Below, piece by piece: positions 34,287-47,396 of a stretch of DNA of 64,000 nt (within the stretch, counting starts at the first letter, position 1; every line of letters starts with the position of its first letter). Where the stretch lies: NCBI GenBank assembly GCA_032871835.1, contig CM065303.1, positions 52,862,597 through 52,926,596 on the forward strand, in the 5' to 3' direction. This DNA is from Dipteronia dyeriana (lineage: Eukaryota; Streptophyta; Magnoliopsida; Sapindales; Sapindaceae). Made by a program: the position numbers and the translations under genes. Below the pieces are notes generated by a model. The model was not told the origin of the DNA. It did no database searches and worked only from the letters and a program-made list of their open reading frames with translations.

Positions 34287-35736
34287 GGTATTTTAAAAGG
34301 TTAAATGTATTTTAGAGGAAGAGAAGATCATTCGTTGGTTCGACTTGGTTCTATCCGTTTAATGAACATGAAGTTTAGATATAATAAATAATTTTAAATT
34401 AATAATAGTAATAATAATAATAATTCGAAGGTATAAATAATTGTATAACAATTATTTTATTTCATTACTGCAATTTCATTGAGTGAAAAGAGGATAACAT
34501 GCGACAGAGACTGATGTATGAATCAAAAAAATATTAGAATCTGAGCTTTTTGTTCATATCATTCTTAAAATTACAAAATACTACAACAGATTGAATTTGG
34601 TTTCAGGTTGGTGTGACTTGTGAGGGTGGTGGGTCAATATTTTATATACACACACATACTTACCATATAATCAACAACTCATGATAGACCTTTCGTTGGC
34701 ACACATGTTGCATGCATATATATATGCTATCTGCATTTCCAACTAAAATAGTTAATTATAAAAGCCTACTACTTTTAAAAGTGTAAGAGTAGTGTTGGTA
34801 TTCTAGGATCGATTTCTTCTCACATGTTCCGATAATATAATTTGGGTTCGGTACGCTTAAGAAATGATTCTTATTATCATTGAGAATCAACATATTGTCG
34901 ATACGAATTATCACAGAGAAAATAATTTTTTCAATAACCAGTTAATGATAGGATTTTACATGTATAATTCAATCATTATCTTCTCCAAACTACTGGATTT
35001 AACGAAAAATCAGGAGTGGTTCGTGATAATCGTGAATATCACATCACTTATATAATATCTAATGTCATGATTTAAGATTAGGATTCTTTCCTGACCTAAG
35101 TTTTTCCTAAACTAGGATCCTATACCAAGTGTCCATAATAAGATTACATGGTTAAGATTTATTTTTGACATTTTTTCATTTAAACTATTTTAAAGTAATG
35201 TTGTTTCATCTTTGTGTAAACAAGTGATGTTTCTTATAAGCAAATCCAAATGTAACCTAATTATCATCAATCTTATTTAAAAAAAAACAAGAATCAATAA
35301 TAAATTTTAATTAATAGACTAATCCAAACCCTAATCTCTTCAATCCTCAATCAATCCTCAATCTCCAATCTCACCGTAAATATCCATCTTTTTTATTTTT
35401 TTTTACAAAAAAATAATCCTAAATTTTTGAAGAATAATCCAAACCCTAATCTCTAACCAACCTGTTCACGTCCATAATAAAAACAAAACAAATCATTCGC
35501 TGCCTTCACAGAAATTTACTATTAAAAATCTTTAGGAATTTTCTTCTCCATATAATCAGAGAAACATTTGGTTACGGGTTTGAGTCATTTCCCTCTAAAA
35601 AAAATAATGTAATACTTTAAAAAAAAAGTCTAAATTGAATTTTAAAATTTAATTTTAATTAAGTACTTAATACCACTTAATATTTAAGACACTTTCATTT
35701 TTTTTAATCCATTAACTTAAATATTAAATTGTTCTA
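34287..35736. other. AT-rich intergenic sequence
   Basis: No gene is supported. The 34864-35055 frame has no recognisable domain. CCAAACCCTAATCTCT repeats at about 35325 and 35438. Confidence 0.4.
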
Positions 35737-35754
35737 TTAATTCGGGACCGGATT

Positions 35755-35850
35755 TTTTTTTTAAAGCTTTCGTCATTGGTAGGATTTGAATCATTAACCT
35801 AGGAGTCATTTACCAAAGCCACAAGCTCGTCCATTTACCAGCTGAGATAC
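35755..35850 (-). repeat. tRNA-like (SINE head) segment
   Basis: On the minus strand box A-like TATCTCAGCTGGTAAATGG (about 35831-35849) and box B-like GATTCAAATCC (about 35784-35795) are spaced about as in tRNA-derived SINE heads. No folded acceptor stem was identified. Confidence 0.45.
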
Positions 35851-35869
35851 GGTTCTATTGGCCGATTGA

Positions 35870-38740
35870 TTTATATTTTATTATTATACTCTCTTTCAAG
35901 AGGTATTTATTTTCATTTACACTACTTTATTTTAAAAATAAAATTTCTTTATTTTATTTAAATGATCGATAATTTAATATTTTTATTTTAAAATTTCTCA
36001 AAAAAAAAAAAAACATTATGTCTAAATAAATGAGAAACACTGAAGAGCTGGTCTGTAAAAAGGAGGCCTCTTGGCCTTCTTTAAGCTGTCTTCTGTCGCC
36101 GAGTTGCGATGAGGCCACGACCGCCTCCCTTTCAATTAAGCGGAGGCGAGTTGGCCTCATTCGGTTATAGCCCAGTTTAGGTTAGTGTTAAGGATCGAGT
36201 TTGACGAAGTTATGATTTTTTTTTTTTTTTTTTTTTTTTATCAATACAGGATTTTAGTAATAATTTAGTTATATGACGTTATGTTAGGAAATTAATGTCA
36301 AATTTTTAATTATGTTTAAAGAATTAAGGTATTATTTGATTTTTCTACTTAATAATATATTTAATGGTAAATGGGTCGTTTGTTTTTTTATATGAAAATT
36401 GAACACTCCTAAATTTTTAGACAAAAAACCGAAACGAAATGACATGTTTGCATTTTTTATTTTTTTACATCTCAATATTATGTTAACTTGTTTGCTTTTA
36501 AAGATAAAATTGTTTGAAAACAAATGATTTGACATTTATACTCTTATTATTATTAATTGTTATGTATTTTAATTTGTTTAATAAATACTAAACCATTTTT
36601 ATTTAAATATCGATAAGATATTATTCGATGTTTTAATTTTTCAATGGAGTTGAAAGTGAATATACTTAAGGTTTTTTTTTATTATTTTGTTTATAGTTAT
36701 TTATCATTAATAAAACATTAAAAGAAAGAAATTTGTAATTTTATGGAATTGATTTGTTGTTTTTATCTGTGGATATTCATTGAAGAAAAATTTAATTAGT
36801 TTTAATTAGTTTAATTAGTTTAACTAAAAAAATTCTTTGTTTAATTGTTTTTGTACATGGAATGATTTTTAATTTGTTTTGATTCAATAACATTTGATAT
36901 TTTACAAATTCAATGAAAGGATCCAGAATTTGATCCAAATCTAGGAGGTTTTTTTTTTCAAACTTAATAAATTTTTTATAAACATTAGAAATGACAAGGG
37001 GGTACTCTGGTCATTCGAACCTCTTATCCCGTCCTGTCCCAGTCATACCAAATGCATAACAGTACAATTAACAGTTATATCACGAACCTTCCAAACACAA
37101 TATAGAACAATCTGTCCCGTTTCATCTCGTCTCACCTTGTCCTGTCTCATCTTCGTGCCAAACGTACCCTAGGAGACATTCGCCTACTTATACAAAGATT
37201 TTGACTTTTAATTAAATAAATAATTAATTAATAAATTAATTAACTTCTAGTTAATTAAATAATAAAAACAAAACAATATATTAGGCTAATATTCTTGGCC
37301 ATGCCGCCCAAGCATATAACATGGCAATATATTGTTTTTCTATTTTATTAAATCCATTGGACTTTAATAAAAAGTCCACATGTGAACTAGATCCATTCTT
37401 ACTACAAAAGAAACAAGTCCATATGCCTTAAATTAATACAATAATATAATTTAAACAGTCCATTTAATTAAAATGTGCAAATTATATTCTTAATGTATTA
37501 ATAGAATGCTAATCGCATCCCGCATCCCATTAAGGACACCCAAGGACTCCCACATCCCTGGCCGCCCATTCCAGGTATTTGAAGAATTACCGCATGTCTT
37601 GATCACACATGACCACACATCTTCAAAACTTTTGGATTCCGAAATCCAAAAATAATTCTAGAAAGATCAAAAAATTAGTCCGGTAGAATATAACATGTGA
37701 TCCATGTAAGTTCATGTGGACTGAGGATATTGGCGGACTATCTAAATTTAAGCTTTAATAGATATAACCTAATCACAATCGACAAATGATTCACTTATGT
37801 TCGATCTATTAATTTTTGTTCATTCCACTAAAAAACTAAAATTGAACTCTTAAATAAAGATAGAGTAAGTTAATGTTCCTCATTCGTACACTAGACAACC
37901 TTATTGGAGATAGTGTATCCTTATGAAAAATACTAGTAATCACCACTCATAGACCGCCTATAGCTCTCATAGTTACCATATTTACTCATATGACCATTTT
38001 CTGAACTTAGATATTTTGACTTGTCCAGAAGCCATATTTTAATAGACACTATTAAAAACTTAACGTTAAGATTTAATATCCAATACTTCAAAATATCTAT
38101 ATGACGATATTCTACTCACATTTAATAAATGGAGCCATGATGTCCATATCTATAAATGATGTCCATATCTATAAATAATTCAACAAAACGATGGTGAGTG
38201 TCAGGTTCTATGAGAACTAACCTGATATTTTGAGACGAAGCGAGGAAGCATCATTGATCTTGGAAGAAATTTAAGATTCGACGGCAAGAGAAGACTGAAA
38301 ATTTTGAAGAAAAGTCAAAACTTAAGAAAAATTAGTTTTAAGGATTAGAGTTTGGGTATTGAGAGAGGAATTATGTAAGAAGCTTGAAACAGAGGGAAGG
38401 CAAAGAACTTCAAATTTTATAAGTGGTGGTGATGTCATCCCACGATTGACTAAGGTACGCGTATGAGTGGCGGTTGGTGCACATTCTACGAAATCCACCG
38501 CCCAAACACCCAATAACAACTTGACAAATGTCAATCGAAGAGTGTAATCAGTCATCGCGAGTCCCATCAGCACGTTAAATCAGTTGGACAATCGAATGTT
38601 GTGACTAAAATTGAATGCTTAGCTTTTAATACAAGACCAACATTAATGAGCTAAAAAAAAACTTAAGGATATAAGTAAATATATCCCGTAGAGCAAATAT
38701 TCTTTGAGGAAGCGAACAAAATACTCGGCTCAAATATTTA
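35870..38740. other. Intergenic sequence, possible retroelement debris
   Basis: No intact gene. The 35954-36160 and 38322-38573 minus frames have no domain I recognise. At 37000-37170 C-rich CCGTCCTGTCCC units lead to CGTGCCAAACGTACCCTA, which looks like the right end of a hAT-type element without a clear partner. 37260-38640 has the texture of LTR or untranslated retroelement sequence, but I cannot find paired ends. Confidence 0.3.
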
Positions 38741-38749
38741 AATGGGTAT

Positions 38750-39582
38750 TGTTATTGGTAAAATCTAGCAAATTGACATGTTAGCATCGATGTAGGGAAA
38801 AACGATGATCAAGTATGCCATGTCACCTAGATGGAACCAATTGTAGTTGACCAAGGTTCAACCTTTGACTTCAACGAGATCCGGTCGAGTTTATCCAATC
38901 GATTGGGTAGATATAACCTGATTCGACTCAACTAACCGATCAAGTAGAGAAACCCAGTCAGGCTAAACAACCAAGATTTGAGTAACCGATCGGGTTAAAA
39001 AGATCCGGTGGGGTTAGATAACCAGTCGGCCAGTGATGTGAGAAAGATATTAACTCCAAGTTGACCATGACTCAAATATGAAGAGAAAGAATCTTACTCT
39101 AACAATAAACCACGAAATACACTCCAATAAGGAAACAAACTTCATTAATGATATTGGAATCCAAATTCAATTGGGAATTTTGATTCATTAAATACACAAA
39201 ATATACAAAACTAGAAAGAAGATAAAAATGATTCCAACAAATCATAATCCTACTAAATCTTATCAACTTTCCTTACGTGTACACCAAGAATTAGGGTTCT
39301 ATGCATATTTAAATAGACCCTTAAATTCTATTATGTATGTATGTGAAAACACAAACAATAACAAGAGTGTAAGAGAGATTGAGTGTGTAATTCATCTTTA
39401 CATAGTAAAACCTTGTTCTCGTTGTCTCCAACAACCGTGATTTTTTTCCCTTTTGGAGTTTCACGTAAAAATTTGTGTCATGCATGCTAAATTATTACTT
39501 TTTTACTTTACAATATTGTTAGTAATTATATTAACGTTGTTGGACGCGTGGCTTTTTGCATAATTCAAAATCACCGTTAACA
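38750..39582 (+). repeat. Gypsy-type solo LTR
   Basis: It begins TGTTATTGGTAAAATC and ends CACCGTTAACA. It shares ordered blocks with 58753-59552: TAAGGAAACAAACTTC, ACACCAAGAATTAGGGTT, AGAGATTGAGTGTGTAA, and the U5 motif CCGTGA...TTTCACGTA (39435-39467). No internal region follows. No target duplication was found. Confidence 0.7.
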
Positions 39583-40179
39583 ACCTTTAATATTAGTTTC
39601 TATCTTGGTCTCCCCCGAAACCAAAATCCCGGCTTCGTCACTGCATCCAAGGAAATTGTATCATATGGTACTTTAAAAATATATTTTTACATCGGGCTCG
39701 AAAAATAAATGGCATTTCAGAGGGGTGTTATGCAAATATCACCAGTTTAGTAATGTAAGTTTAAAAGGCACCATTTAACGTAAAAAGATGAGAATACCCC
39801 GAAATATTGAAAAAGAGAGAAAGTTGTTGTTTTGTTAGTCTGGGAAAAGCAAGAGTGAAAAATAAACCGACGACAACGAAACCGACGGCAAGGAAATTGA
39901 TGACGATTTGACCATAATGGGAATACAGTAGATTTCGCAGCGATTGACAGAGGTAATTTCAGTTTGTTTTATTTATCGATTTGTTGTTGATAACTTATCA
40001 TTGCATTTTAGACTCTTTTTTTGTTGATTGAAATTGTAGATTAGGGTTGAGTATGGTTGTAGTTTATGTTTAGGTTTGGGTTTGAAATGAGGTTGAATAT
40101 GTGATGAGAAAGATGAAATTCTGGGTATCGATGATTATTTTTTAAAATAAAAAAATACGAAATCGAGGTTTTTTGAACA

Positions 40180-41110
40180 GTATGAAGAATTTCTTAGAAA
40201 GATTCGAGGAAATTTTTCATACGATCGAGATTATTTTCAAAGGATCGAGAACATTTTCAAAGCAACGAGAATATTTTAAAAGGATCGAGAAATTATTTCA
40301 AATGATGGAAAATATTTTTCTAACGATCGAGAATGTTTTTTAAGGGTTGAGATTTTTTAAAATGATCGAAAAGATTTTTCATAGAATCGAGAGGTTTTTC
40401 AAAGGATCGAGACTATTTTCAAACGATCGAGAATATTTTCTAACGATCGAGAATGTTTTTCAAAGGGTCGAGATTGTGTAAAATGATCGATAAGATTTTA
40501 CAAAGAATCGAGAGGTTTTTCAAAGGATCGAGACTATTTTCAAAGGGTCGAGAATTTTTTGAAACGATCGAGAATATTTTTCTAACTATCGAGAATGTTT
40601 TTCAAAGGGTCGAGATTTTTCAAAGAATCGAGAGGTTTTTCAAAGGATCGAGACTATTTTTAAAGAATCGAGACTTTTTTCAAACGATCGAGAATATGTT
40701 TCTTACGATCGAGAATGTTTTTCAAAGGGTCGATATTTTGTTAAATGATTGAAAGATTTTTCAATAAATCGAGAGGTTTTTCAAAGGATTTAGACTATTT
40801 TCAAAGGATCTAGAATTTTTTTCAAACAATTGAGAATATTTTTCTAACGATCGAGAAGGGTCGAGATTTTTTAAAAGATCGAGAAGATTTTTCAAAGAAT
40901 CAAGAAGTTTTTCAAAGGATCGAGACTATTTTCAAAGGATCGAGAAGTTTTTCAAAGGATCAAGACTATTTTCAAAGGATCGAGAACTTTTTCTAAGGAT
41001 CGAGAATATTTTCTAAGTATCGAGAATTTGTCTCAAACGATCGAGAATATTTTTGTAACGATTGAGAATATTTTTCAAACGATTGAGAATGTTTTCCAAA
41101 GAACGGAGTT
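40180..41110. repeat. Array of about 20-bp AAAGGATCGAGAATATTTTC units
   Basis: About 40 imperfect direct copies with a conserved GATCGAGA core and T/A-rich spacer. Higher-order repeats of about 125 bp are visible (for example AAAGAATCGAGAGGTTTTTC at 40500, 40622 and similar at 40760). The 40453-40752 frame is a translation of the array and not a gene. The same unit, inverted, fills the short derivative at 5697-6844. Confidence 0.93.
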
Positions 41111-41148
41111 TTTTCCAGTTTACTTATGTATTGTTTGTGACATTGCAG

Positions 41149-44100
41149 ATGACGAGCAGGTTGAAGAATTTGCTTAAAACTCCAAAGGGAGTTGGTTCAA
41201 GGGAAAATTGACTCGACACGACCATTTTGAAGCCCTTGCCCGTATAGACGATGCACTTAATTGAGGATCGGTGTCGGTTCATGGCCTTCTGTTTCAGGCA
41301 TTTCTTGTCGATGCACCAGGAGCTGAAGTTTTTGGGTGGTGTTAATCATCAGATGCTATTGCGAGAGTTGGACCATGACAGGCCGACAGATGAGATACGG
41401 TTCTTGTTAGGGAACCATGTGGTGAGGTTTTCGAAAGTGGAATTTAGCCTCATCACCGGATTACGTTTTAGAGTAGTACCAGACACGAGTTTGTATGTTG
41501 CAGTGGAGAATGGCATACATCAACGGTACTTTCCTGGACACGATGAGGTATTATTGGATGACTTGAGGGTTGTTCTTACCCGTGGAGAGTTTCAAAAGGC
41601 GTACGATGTTGTGAAGTTGTGCCTCATTTACATGTTGAATTGGATATTGATCGGGGTGGACAAGAGATTGAAGATTCCAGTTTGACAGTTTCGGTTGGTA
41701 AAGGACCTCAATGCCTTCGATGTGTTCCCGTGGGGTGCCCACGTCTATGGACATTCTATCTATTCATTCAAGCATTCATAACCGCGACAACGTGAGGAGA
41801 GACACCAACAGTTATAGGGCGATGTTGTACATTTCGTGGAGGGGTACAACATTTACGGTCTATCAATGCCCTTTTGGTAAGAAATTTGATTTCCAACATG
41901 TACATTAAATTTCGTTTCCTATTTTTTTTTTTATAATTGTACTTATCTTTGATGTAGATATTTGCTTTCGAGGTGATCCCCCAACTGAGCGTCGATTTAG
42001 AGGCCTGAAGGGTTATAGAGCTTTCTCCTCGTATGTTGAAGTGAGAGTTGACCAAACAACCTAGAGGGAAGAAGTTGGCCAAGATTTTCAGTGTTAGGGT
42101 AATTATTTAATTTGTTAATTGTATATTACTTACTATGTTTATAATGACATTCATCTAACTAAGCTTTCAGATGTCTACGAGGAAGGAAATCGTGCCCACA
42201 GCAGTTGAGGCGGTGGTACCGTACTTCACAAGCCTAAGTGAGGGGGGAAGGGGGGATCTTGTATGTACATGACGACAGGGTTCACCTTTCGACTGTCCCT
42301 AATCCGACTAGTAGTGCAGATCGTCCCGAAGAGAAGGGTGGGGGGTGAGAGGTGTAATGAGAAGGAGGCTTCAGACCCAACAGATCTGGATTTCAGTGCT
42401 TTGGACACTGGCAGATCTGAGTCGTCTCCTCGGTGAGTGAGGCGTAGAAGGGTTCGGTTTATCACCTCAGGACCTGATGCTGCAACAGGGGATTCCCATG
42501 CAGGCGTTGGACGAGATGGGGAAGTAAGTTGAGATGGTAGTTTTGTTTTTATTAACAAGATCTGTTGATTGTTTTAGTACTAACAACGTTGACATGATTT
42601 CAGGCTCCATGGGAACATCAGTTCAACGAGTTGCATGAAGCCCTCCGGAAGAGTGAAGATGATCGACAATAACAGCACCAAGAGTTGTTGGATATGATCC
42701 GAAAGAGCGAGCAGGATTGACAACAACAATATAAGGAGTTGCTCGCATTGATCAGGTGCCTTTAGGGCTTCAGAATGCATACATATCAGCATATGGAGGA
42801 TCCACATACCAGAGGGGCAGTTTGGAAGAATGGGCCCCAGTCTCTCCCTCTGATCGAGGAGCAGGCTCCCCCTTCCCCCGAGCGAGCAGCAGGCTCCCCA
42901 TCTACCTCCCTTCACGTAGCAGGCTCCTCCTTTCCCTCCGATCGAGCAACATGCTCCTCTTCTACCTCCCTTCGAGCAGCAGGCTCCCCATCCCCCTCTG
43001 AGCAAGCAGTAGGCTCCCCCTCCACCGACTACTTCGATCCAGTCGCACATGGAATGTAGCTCCTCATCACAGCACACCCTAGCGGGGGGAGTTCGACAAC
43101 AGAGGCATGTACTGAAGCATGATTGGCAGTTGCTTAGCCTGTACACAAATCCGTACCGACCTAAGAGGGCGAGGGTAATACTTCAGGGACCTGACCACGT
43201 TTTTAAACCCCACGGACTGGTGGACAGTGACCAGTTGAAGGCTTACCTAGCCTTTAAGAAGAACATAAACGGGGAATTGTAAGTAAATTTCTTTGTTATT
43301 TAGGTGGCAGGTTTTGTTCTAATGAATTAAATAATTGTGTAGCTAATGGAAAATTAATACAGACGTGATATGGATGTGCTAGAGCCAGTTGATGCTACAT
43401 GGTTCTATCAGATGCAGACCAACTTCATGGATTTGGATGACGAGGTACGTGGGACCGGAAATTCTCATTTTAATATTTGTTTTAGATATGTAACACTCCT
43501 AACACTTTATTACGTGTATATATTCCCAGCATATGGACACATACCTCCATATTCTTCAAAAGCGTTAACGAGCATTCCCGAGTGTGTACAATCAGATGGT
43601 CAACATATTGGATACACATTTTTTTGTAAGTACTAAAATTAGTAATGATTACGCATGCTTGTAGATTTGTATGGAAAACATTAAAAATTTTGTGTCGATC
43701 AACTGTTTGTACAGTCTTATCTGGAGCACCAGTACATGAAAATGATGCCTCATGATACTCACGGGGAGATCACCATGACGCAGTGGAATTTTTTGAGGTC
43801 TTGGTGGAAGGATGACGACCTTACAACGGTGCTTGGTAGTGCCCTGATTGGATGCCGTCCGTGGCACGGGGTTCACATGGTAAGTGTTACTTGGTTTGCA
43901 ATTACAAATATAAATGTCTTTGTACATTATAACACATTTTTTTTTATGTTTACAGGTTCTGATACCGTGCAACATAGGATGCCAACATTGGCTTCTGGTG
44001 ACTGTCGACCTCACATGCAGGAAGATGTTCATAGTCAACCCCTAAAGATAGAAGGTCCCAGTGCATATCCAAAAGCAGCAGGTAGCCCCGTTGCATTGGT

Positions 44101-44461
44101 TTTTACACTCGATGTTGCATCAGGCCGGGTTTCATACTGCACGTCCGGCTGGACTTGAGAAATTTACCAAGACGAATAAGTCATTCTCAGTCAGCGTGGT
44201 GTCCGAAACACGTATCCCACATCAGAATAAATCGTAAGACATTTTATAATAGTAACTTTGAGATTGTGTTATTTAAAATCTAATGTTTTATTAACGCTTG
44301 TTAATGTGTCCAACTGCAGGGGTAACTGTGGTCCCCACAAGTTGAGATTGATCTAGTACTTACTGGCGGACATAAAGGATTTTGATTGGTCGAAAGACGA
44401 TATGGGTATCATTCGGGAGAAGATGGCAGTTGAGATATTTTCTAACTCCCGGCCTATTTAA
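41149..44461 (+). pseudogene. Ulp1-like protease gene of the MULE, copy 1 (DUF1985 + C48 peptidase)
   Basis: Ulp1-type C48 peptidases cleave SUMO; in these transposons the role of the gene is unknown. A multi-exon frame starts at an ATG at 41149, hits stops within 30 codons, then is open at 41251-41685 with a DUF1985 core (VRFSKVEFSLITGLRF). The middle (42600-43035) encodes repeated helix and Pro/Ser repeats. The peptidase follows: VLIPCNIGCQHWLLVTVDL with the catalytic His codon at 43986-43988, then IVNP, where the expected Asp is Asn (44037-44039) and a stop follows (44043-44045), then GNCGPHKLRLI with the Cys codon at 44327-44329. A further stop follows in that exon. It is a decayed gene, with His and Cys kept and Asp lost. 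Confidence 0.88.
42840..43035 (+). repeat. Imperfect 30-36-bp coding repeats (Pro/Ser-rich)
   Basis: The unit GAGCAGCAGGCTCCCCATC recurs about five times with CTACCTCCCTTCGAGCAGC-like spacers. In the Ulp1 reading frame it would give a low-complexity linker of Ala-Gly-Ser-Pro repeats between DUF1985 and peptidase domains. Confidence 0.8.
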
Positions 44462-44769
44462 ATTTATGTAGTAATTCATTTGTATATGTACCAATTCTTT
44501 TGTATATGTACCAATTATTTTGTATAAAAATGTTTACATTTGTATATATACAAATCATATTTAAATAAATTTGCATTTAAGTTAATGAACAAGTCATACG
44601 AGTACAAATTATCACAATGTCATCATCATAACGCCTCAAATCATTCCACAGTGGAGTCTCTAGTAGGGCACGTCTGTCTGTTGTGGCCAACTGTATGACA
44701 GATACTACACTTGCGTCTGTATTTCTCAGGAACGAATCTGCTCGGACCTTTATTAATCAAAGCCGGGTT

Positions 44770-47396
44770 AGAACATCTCCTGGAATTATGCCCTGGTTGT
44801 CCACATCGTCTACTGTGTAGTTGTCCTCTCCGAAGACGAGATATGGAGTGAAGTTCTCTGGCGGCCTGCTTGTCTCCTACAGATTGGATTTAAAACGACT
44901 CTCTCAGCGATGTCAGATGGCACAATCCAAGTGGATGGATGTCCAACCAGTATAATAGGAATTGAGTACACATCAATAAGTGTTTGTCGCTTGTAGTAGT
45001 CCGCACACAGGGATGTGAAATCCATGTTTCGGTCCTTGTAAAAACTGTGAAAACGATGAGATTCACGTTTCAGTAATATTAACCATAGACAAAATTGTAT
45101 GATGTACCTTAAGGCAGCGAGAGCGTGAGAACATGGAAAAATGTCCATTTGAAATTTGTTACATGTGCAGGTCTTCCGGGTTAAGTCAACGGTCCACTGT
45201 TTTCCAGCCCGTTTCACCGAGAATATGTTTCAATCAACTGGATTTACGGTCATAAAATTGCACTTATTAACACGTTTTAGGATCACAAGATGTACTGCGT
45301 CAATCAACTTGATGACGCATGGATTGTGTAGCCCTATGACGATCGTGAAACCAACGTTGTAGCATATTCCTAATGAACTCTGTCAAAGTCAACATAGGCA
45401 GTTGCCGTGTAAATTTTAGGCATGAGTTTATACATTCTGCAACATTTGTTGTCATCACCTTGTACCTTCTGTCGGGCAGTGTACACGGGACCACTTGTAT
45501 GGACCGACATCAATTACATAATCATATGTATTCGGGTGCAAGTTTCGTAACTCTTCCATATGCCGGTTATATTGCAACTCGGTGTACACTCGGGCTACTT
45601 TGTCCATTATTACGGCAACATATTTTCTATGATATCGCTTCTTAATATTTTCATAAAAGTGCCAGCAATATATGGTATGGGTGGCATAAGGGAACACTTT
45701 AGAATTCCCTGCTTCAATGCTTGCATGTCGATCAGAAATGAATACCAAATCATCTATATGGCCAATGACACCTTTCAAGCAATCCAAAAACCACTCCCAT
45801 GATAGGTTGTTTTCCGAGTCACCGTACCCAAAAGCAATTGGATAAACATGTTCATTCCCATCTTGTGCAGTTGCAACAAACATTATGCACAATAACTGGG
45901 CGCATAAACCTCTGGAATCCTCTGAGTGAGGCACCCAACGACATGAAAAAGTAGAGGAATTTACCATTTTTATCGCACTGTAAGTCAGTGATTGTTCCAG
46001 GATTTTGTTGTTCTAACATGTAACTAAATGATGACATCAGTTGGAAGCTTTCCTCATGCGTTTCATAGGTCAGTGACAATGCATAATCAAGGGCTTGATG
46101 TGCCTTACTGTACATTATTTGGATGCCATACATTGTTTTCATGTCGGCGATTATGTCCTTCGGACGCATTAGTCAACCATCCTATTGTTGTAATCTAAGT
46201 GCAACCACTTCTCCAATTATGAATGCACTAGCTTGTCGATGGCGGCGGTGAATCTCCTCTAACAGACAAGTGTGTTCGTTGATAAAACTTCTTACTTGGA
46301 AGTATGTTGCTTCATCTCTCCTTACCGTTCTTAACTTCCACTTACATTTGTTCATCAAACAAACCAGATGTAATGTTTTCTTATTCGACCTTTTTACCTT
46401 CCACTCGAAGTTGTGCCGCATTGCAAAATGCCCAGCCAATCTCTTCAAATCCTTTTTAGTAGGAAAAAATTGACCTTTATATATCATGCTGGTAGGTTCA
46501 TCTTATACCAAGTTCCTGTTTCCACCCATACCAAACTAGTATGATTCTGCTCCTGGAATAACCCACGTTGTGGCATTCTTAGAATATGCTAGAGTTACAT
46601 TAGGCCAGACCTCAGATGTCCCAGCTATATCTACTGTAGTGAAACTACATCTGTGTACACGTCTTGCACCTCTTTCCGTTTCGAATGGTTCTTCATCTTC
46701 CTCATTGTTCGCTACATTATGTACCGGATGTAAATTTGGCTCATTAGCCACCTCATGAATTGGTAAGTTATGAGGTTCATTGTTCCGCTCATTGTTCATG
46801 TCATTGTACATCTCATTGTATTGGTGGTTGTACTGCCAGCATTCATTTCAATTTGACAAACAAAACCATTGTCCAGTTGAGCTCCAAATATATCACCATG
46901 GTCAGCTACTTCCGGTGGGACACCATATGGGTTCCTTATCGTCAATCCCACTTCTTTCTGTGAACAACTGGTTGTTTCCGCCTGAAGATCAAAATTTCTG
47001 GGTGTTATCATGAGGAGGGATTTCTTCACCAATTACACCTCCTGCTGCCATCTCAATTAGACTGACACATACTTAAGGGATAACCTTTCTTCCCCTAGCA
47101 TAAACAAAACATCTTCGTCATTTCTTATAAATGTACGACATGTTGTCCTGGGAACGATTGATATAGATTGTAGATCAACAATTTTATTTTTTCACATCGT
47201 ACTTGACAACGGTTTGTACGGTCGACACCAGCTCTTCGTAAGTCATATTTCTGGACACATACATTCCTTGGTTATCAGAACCAAGAAACCTCTGATTTCC
47301 ATCAGGTAATTGCTCCCATCGACCGTTATAAGATTTGACTATTCTAACCCGATCCATTGTCCTGTGAAAATCATCATCACAAACCATTATTAACAA
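44770..47396 (-). pseudogene. MuDR-type transposase of the MULE, copy 1
   Basis: MULE transposases cut and rejoin element ends in the nucleus with a DDE active site. In order on the minus strand: an N-terminal segment (47396-47184), an acidic linker, a MuDR DNA-binding domain (46487-46182), the MULE transposase core (46169-45300), a SWIM zinc finger (CTCNKFQMDIFPCSH, about 45110-45180) and a C-terminal CCHC knuckle (RRCGQPGHNSRRC, about 44780-44815, in a different frame). The core keeps the second Asp (SDRH, 45731-45733), a CWHF motif and the Glu in TNVAE (45435-45437). A deletion at about 45881-45893 removes roughly 40 nt including the first catalytic Asp segment and shifts the frame. Other stops are present. 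Confidence 0.9.

Noticed and set aside
38322..38573. 83-residue minus-strand open frame
   Set aside because: No recognisable domain, no splice context and no start context; probably chance in retroelement debris.
37260..38640. Possible LTR or full retroelement
   Set aside because: Has LTR-like texture but no paired copy, TG...CA ends with target duplication, primer site or coding motif could be found.
40180..41110. Possible CRISPR-like or satellite array
   Set aside because: Units are contiguous with no unique spacers, and the array lies within a plant MULE next to its TIR, so it is a subterminal transposon repeat.
42580..43146. 188-residue minus-strand Gly/Cys-rich frame
   Set aside because: Antisense of the Pro/Ser-repeat linker of the Ulp1-like pseudogene.
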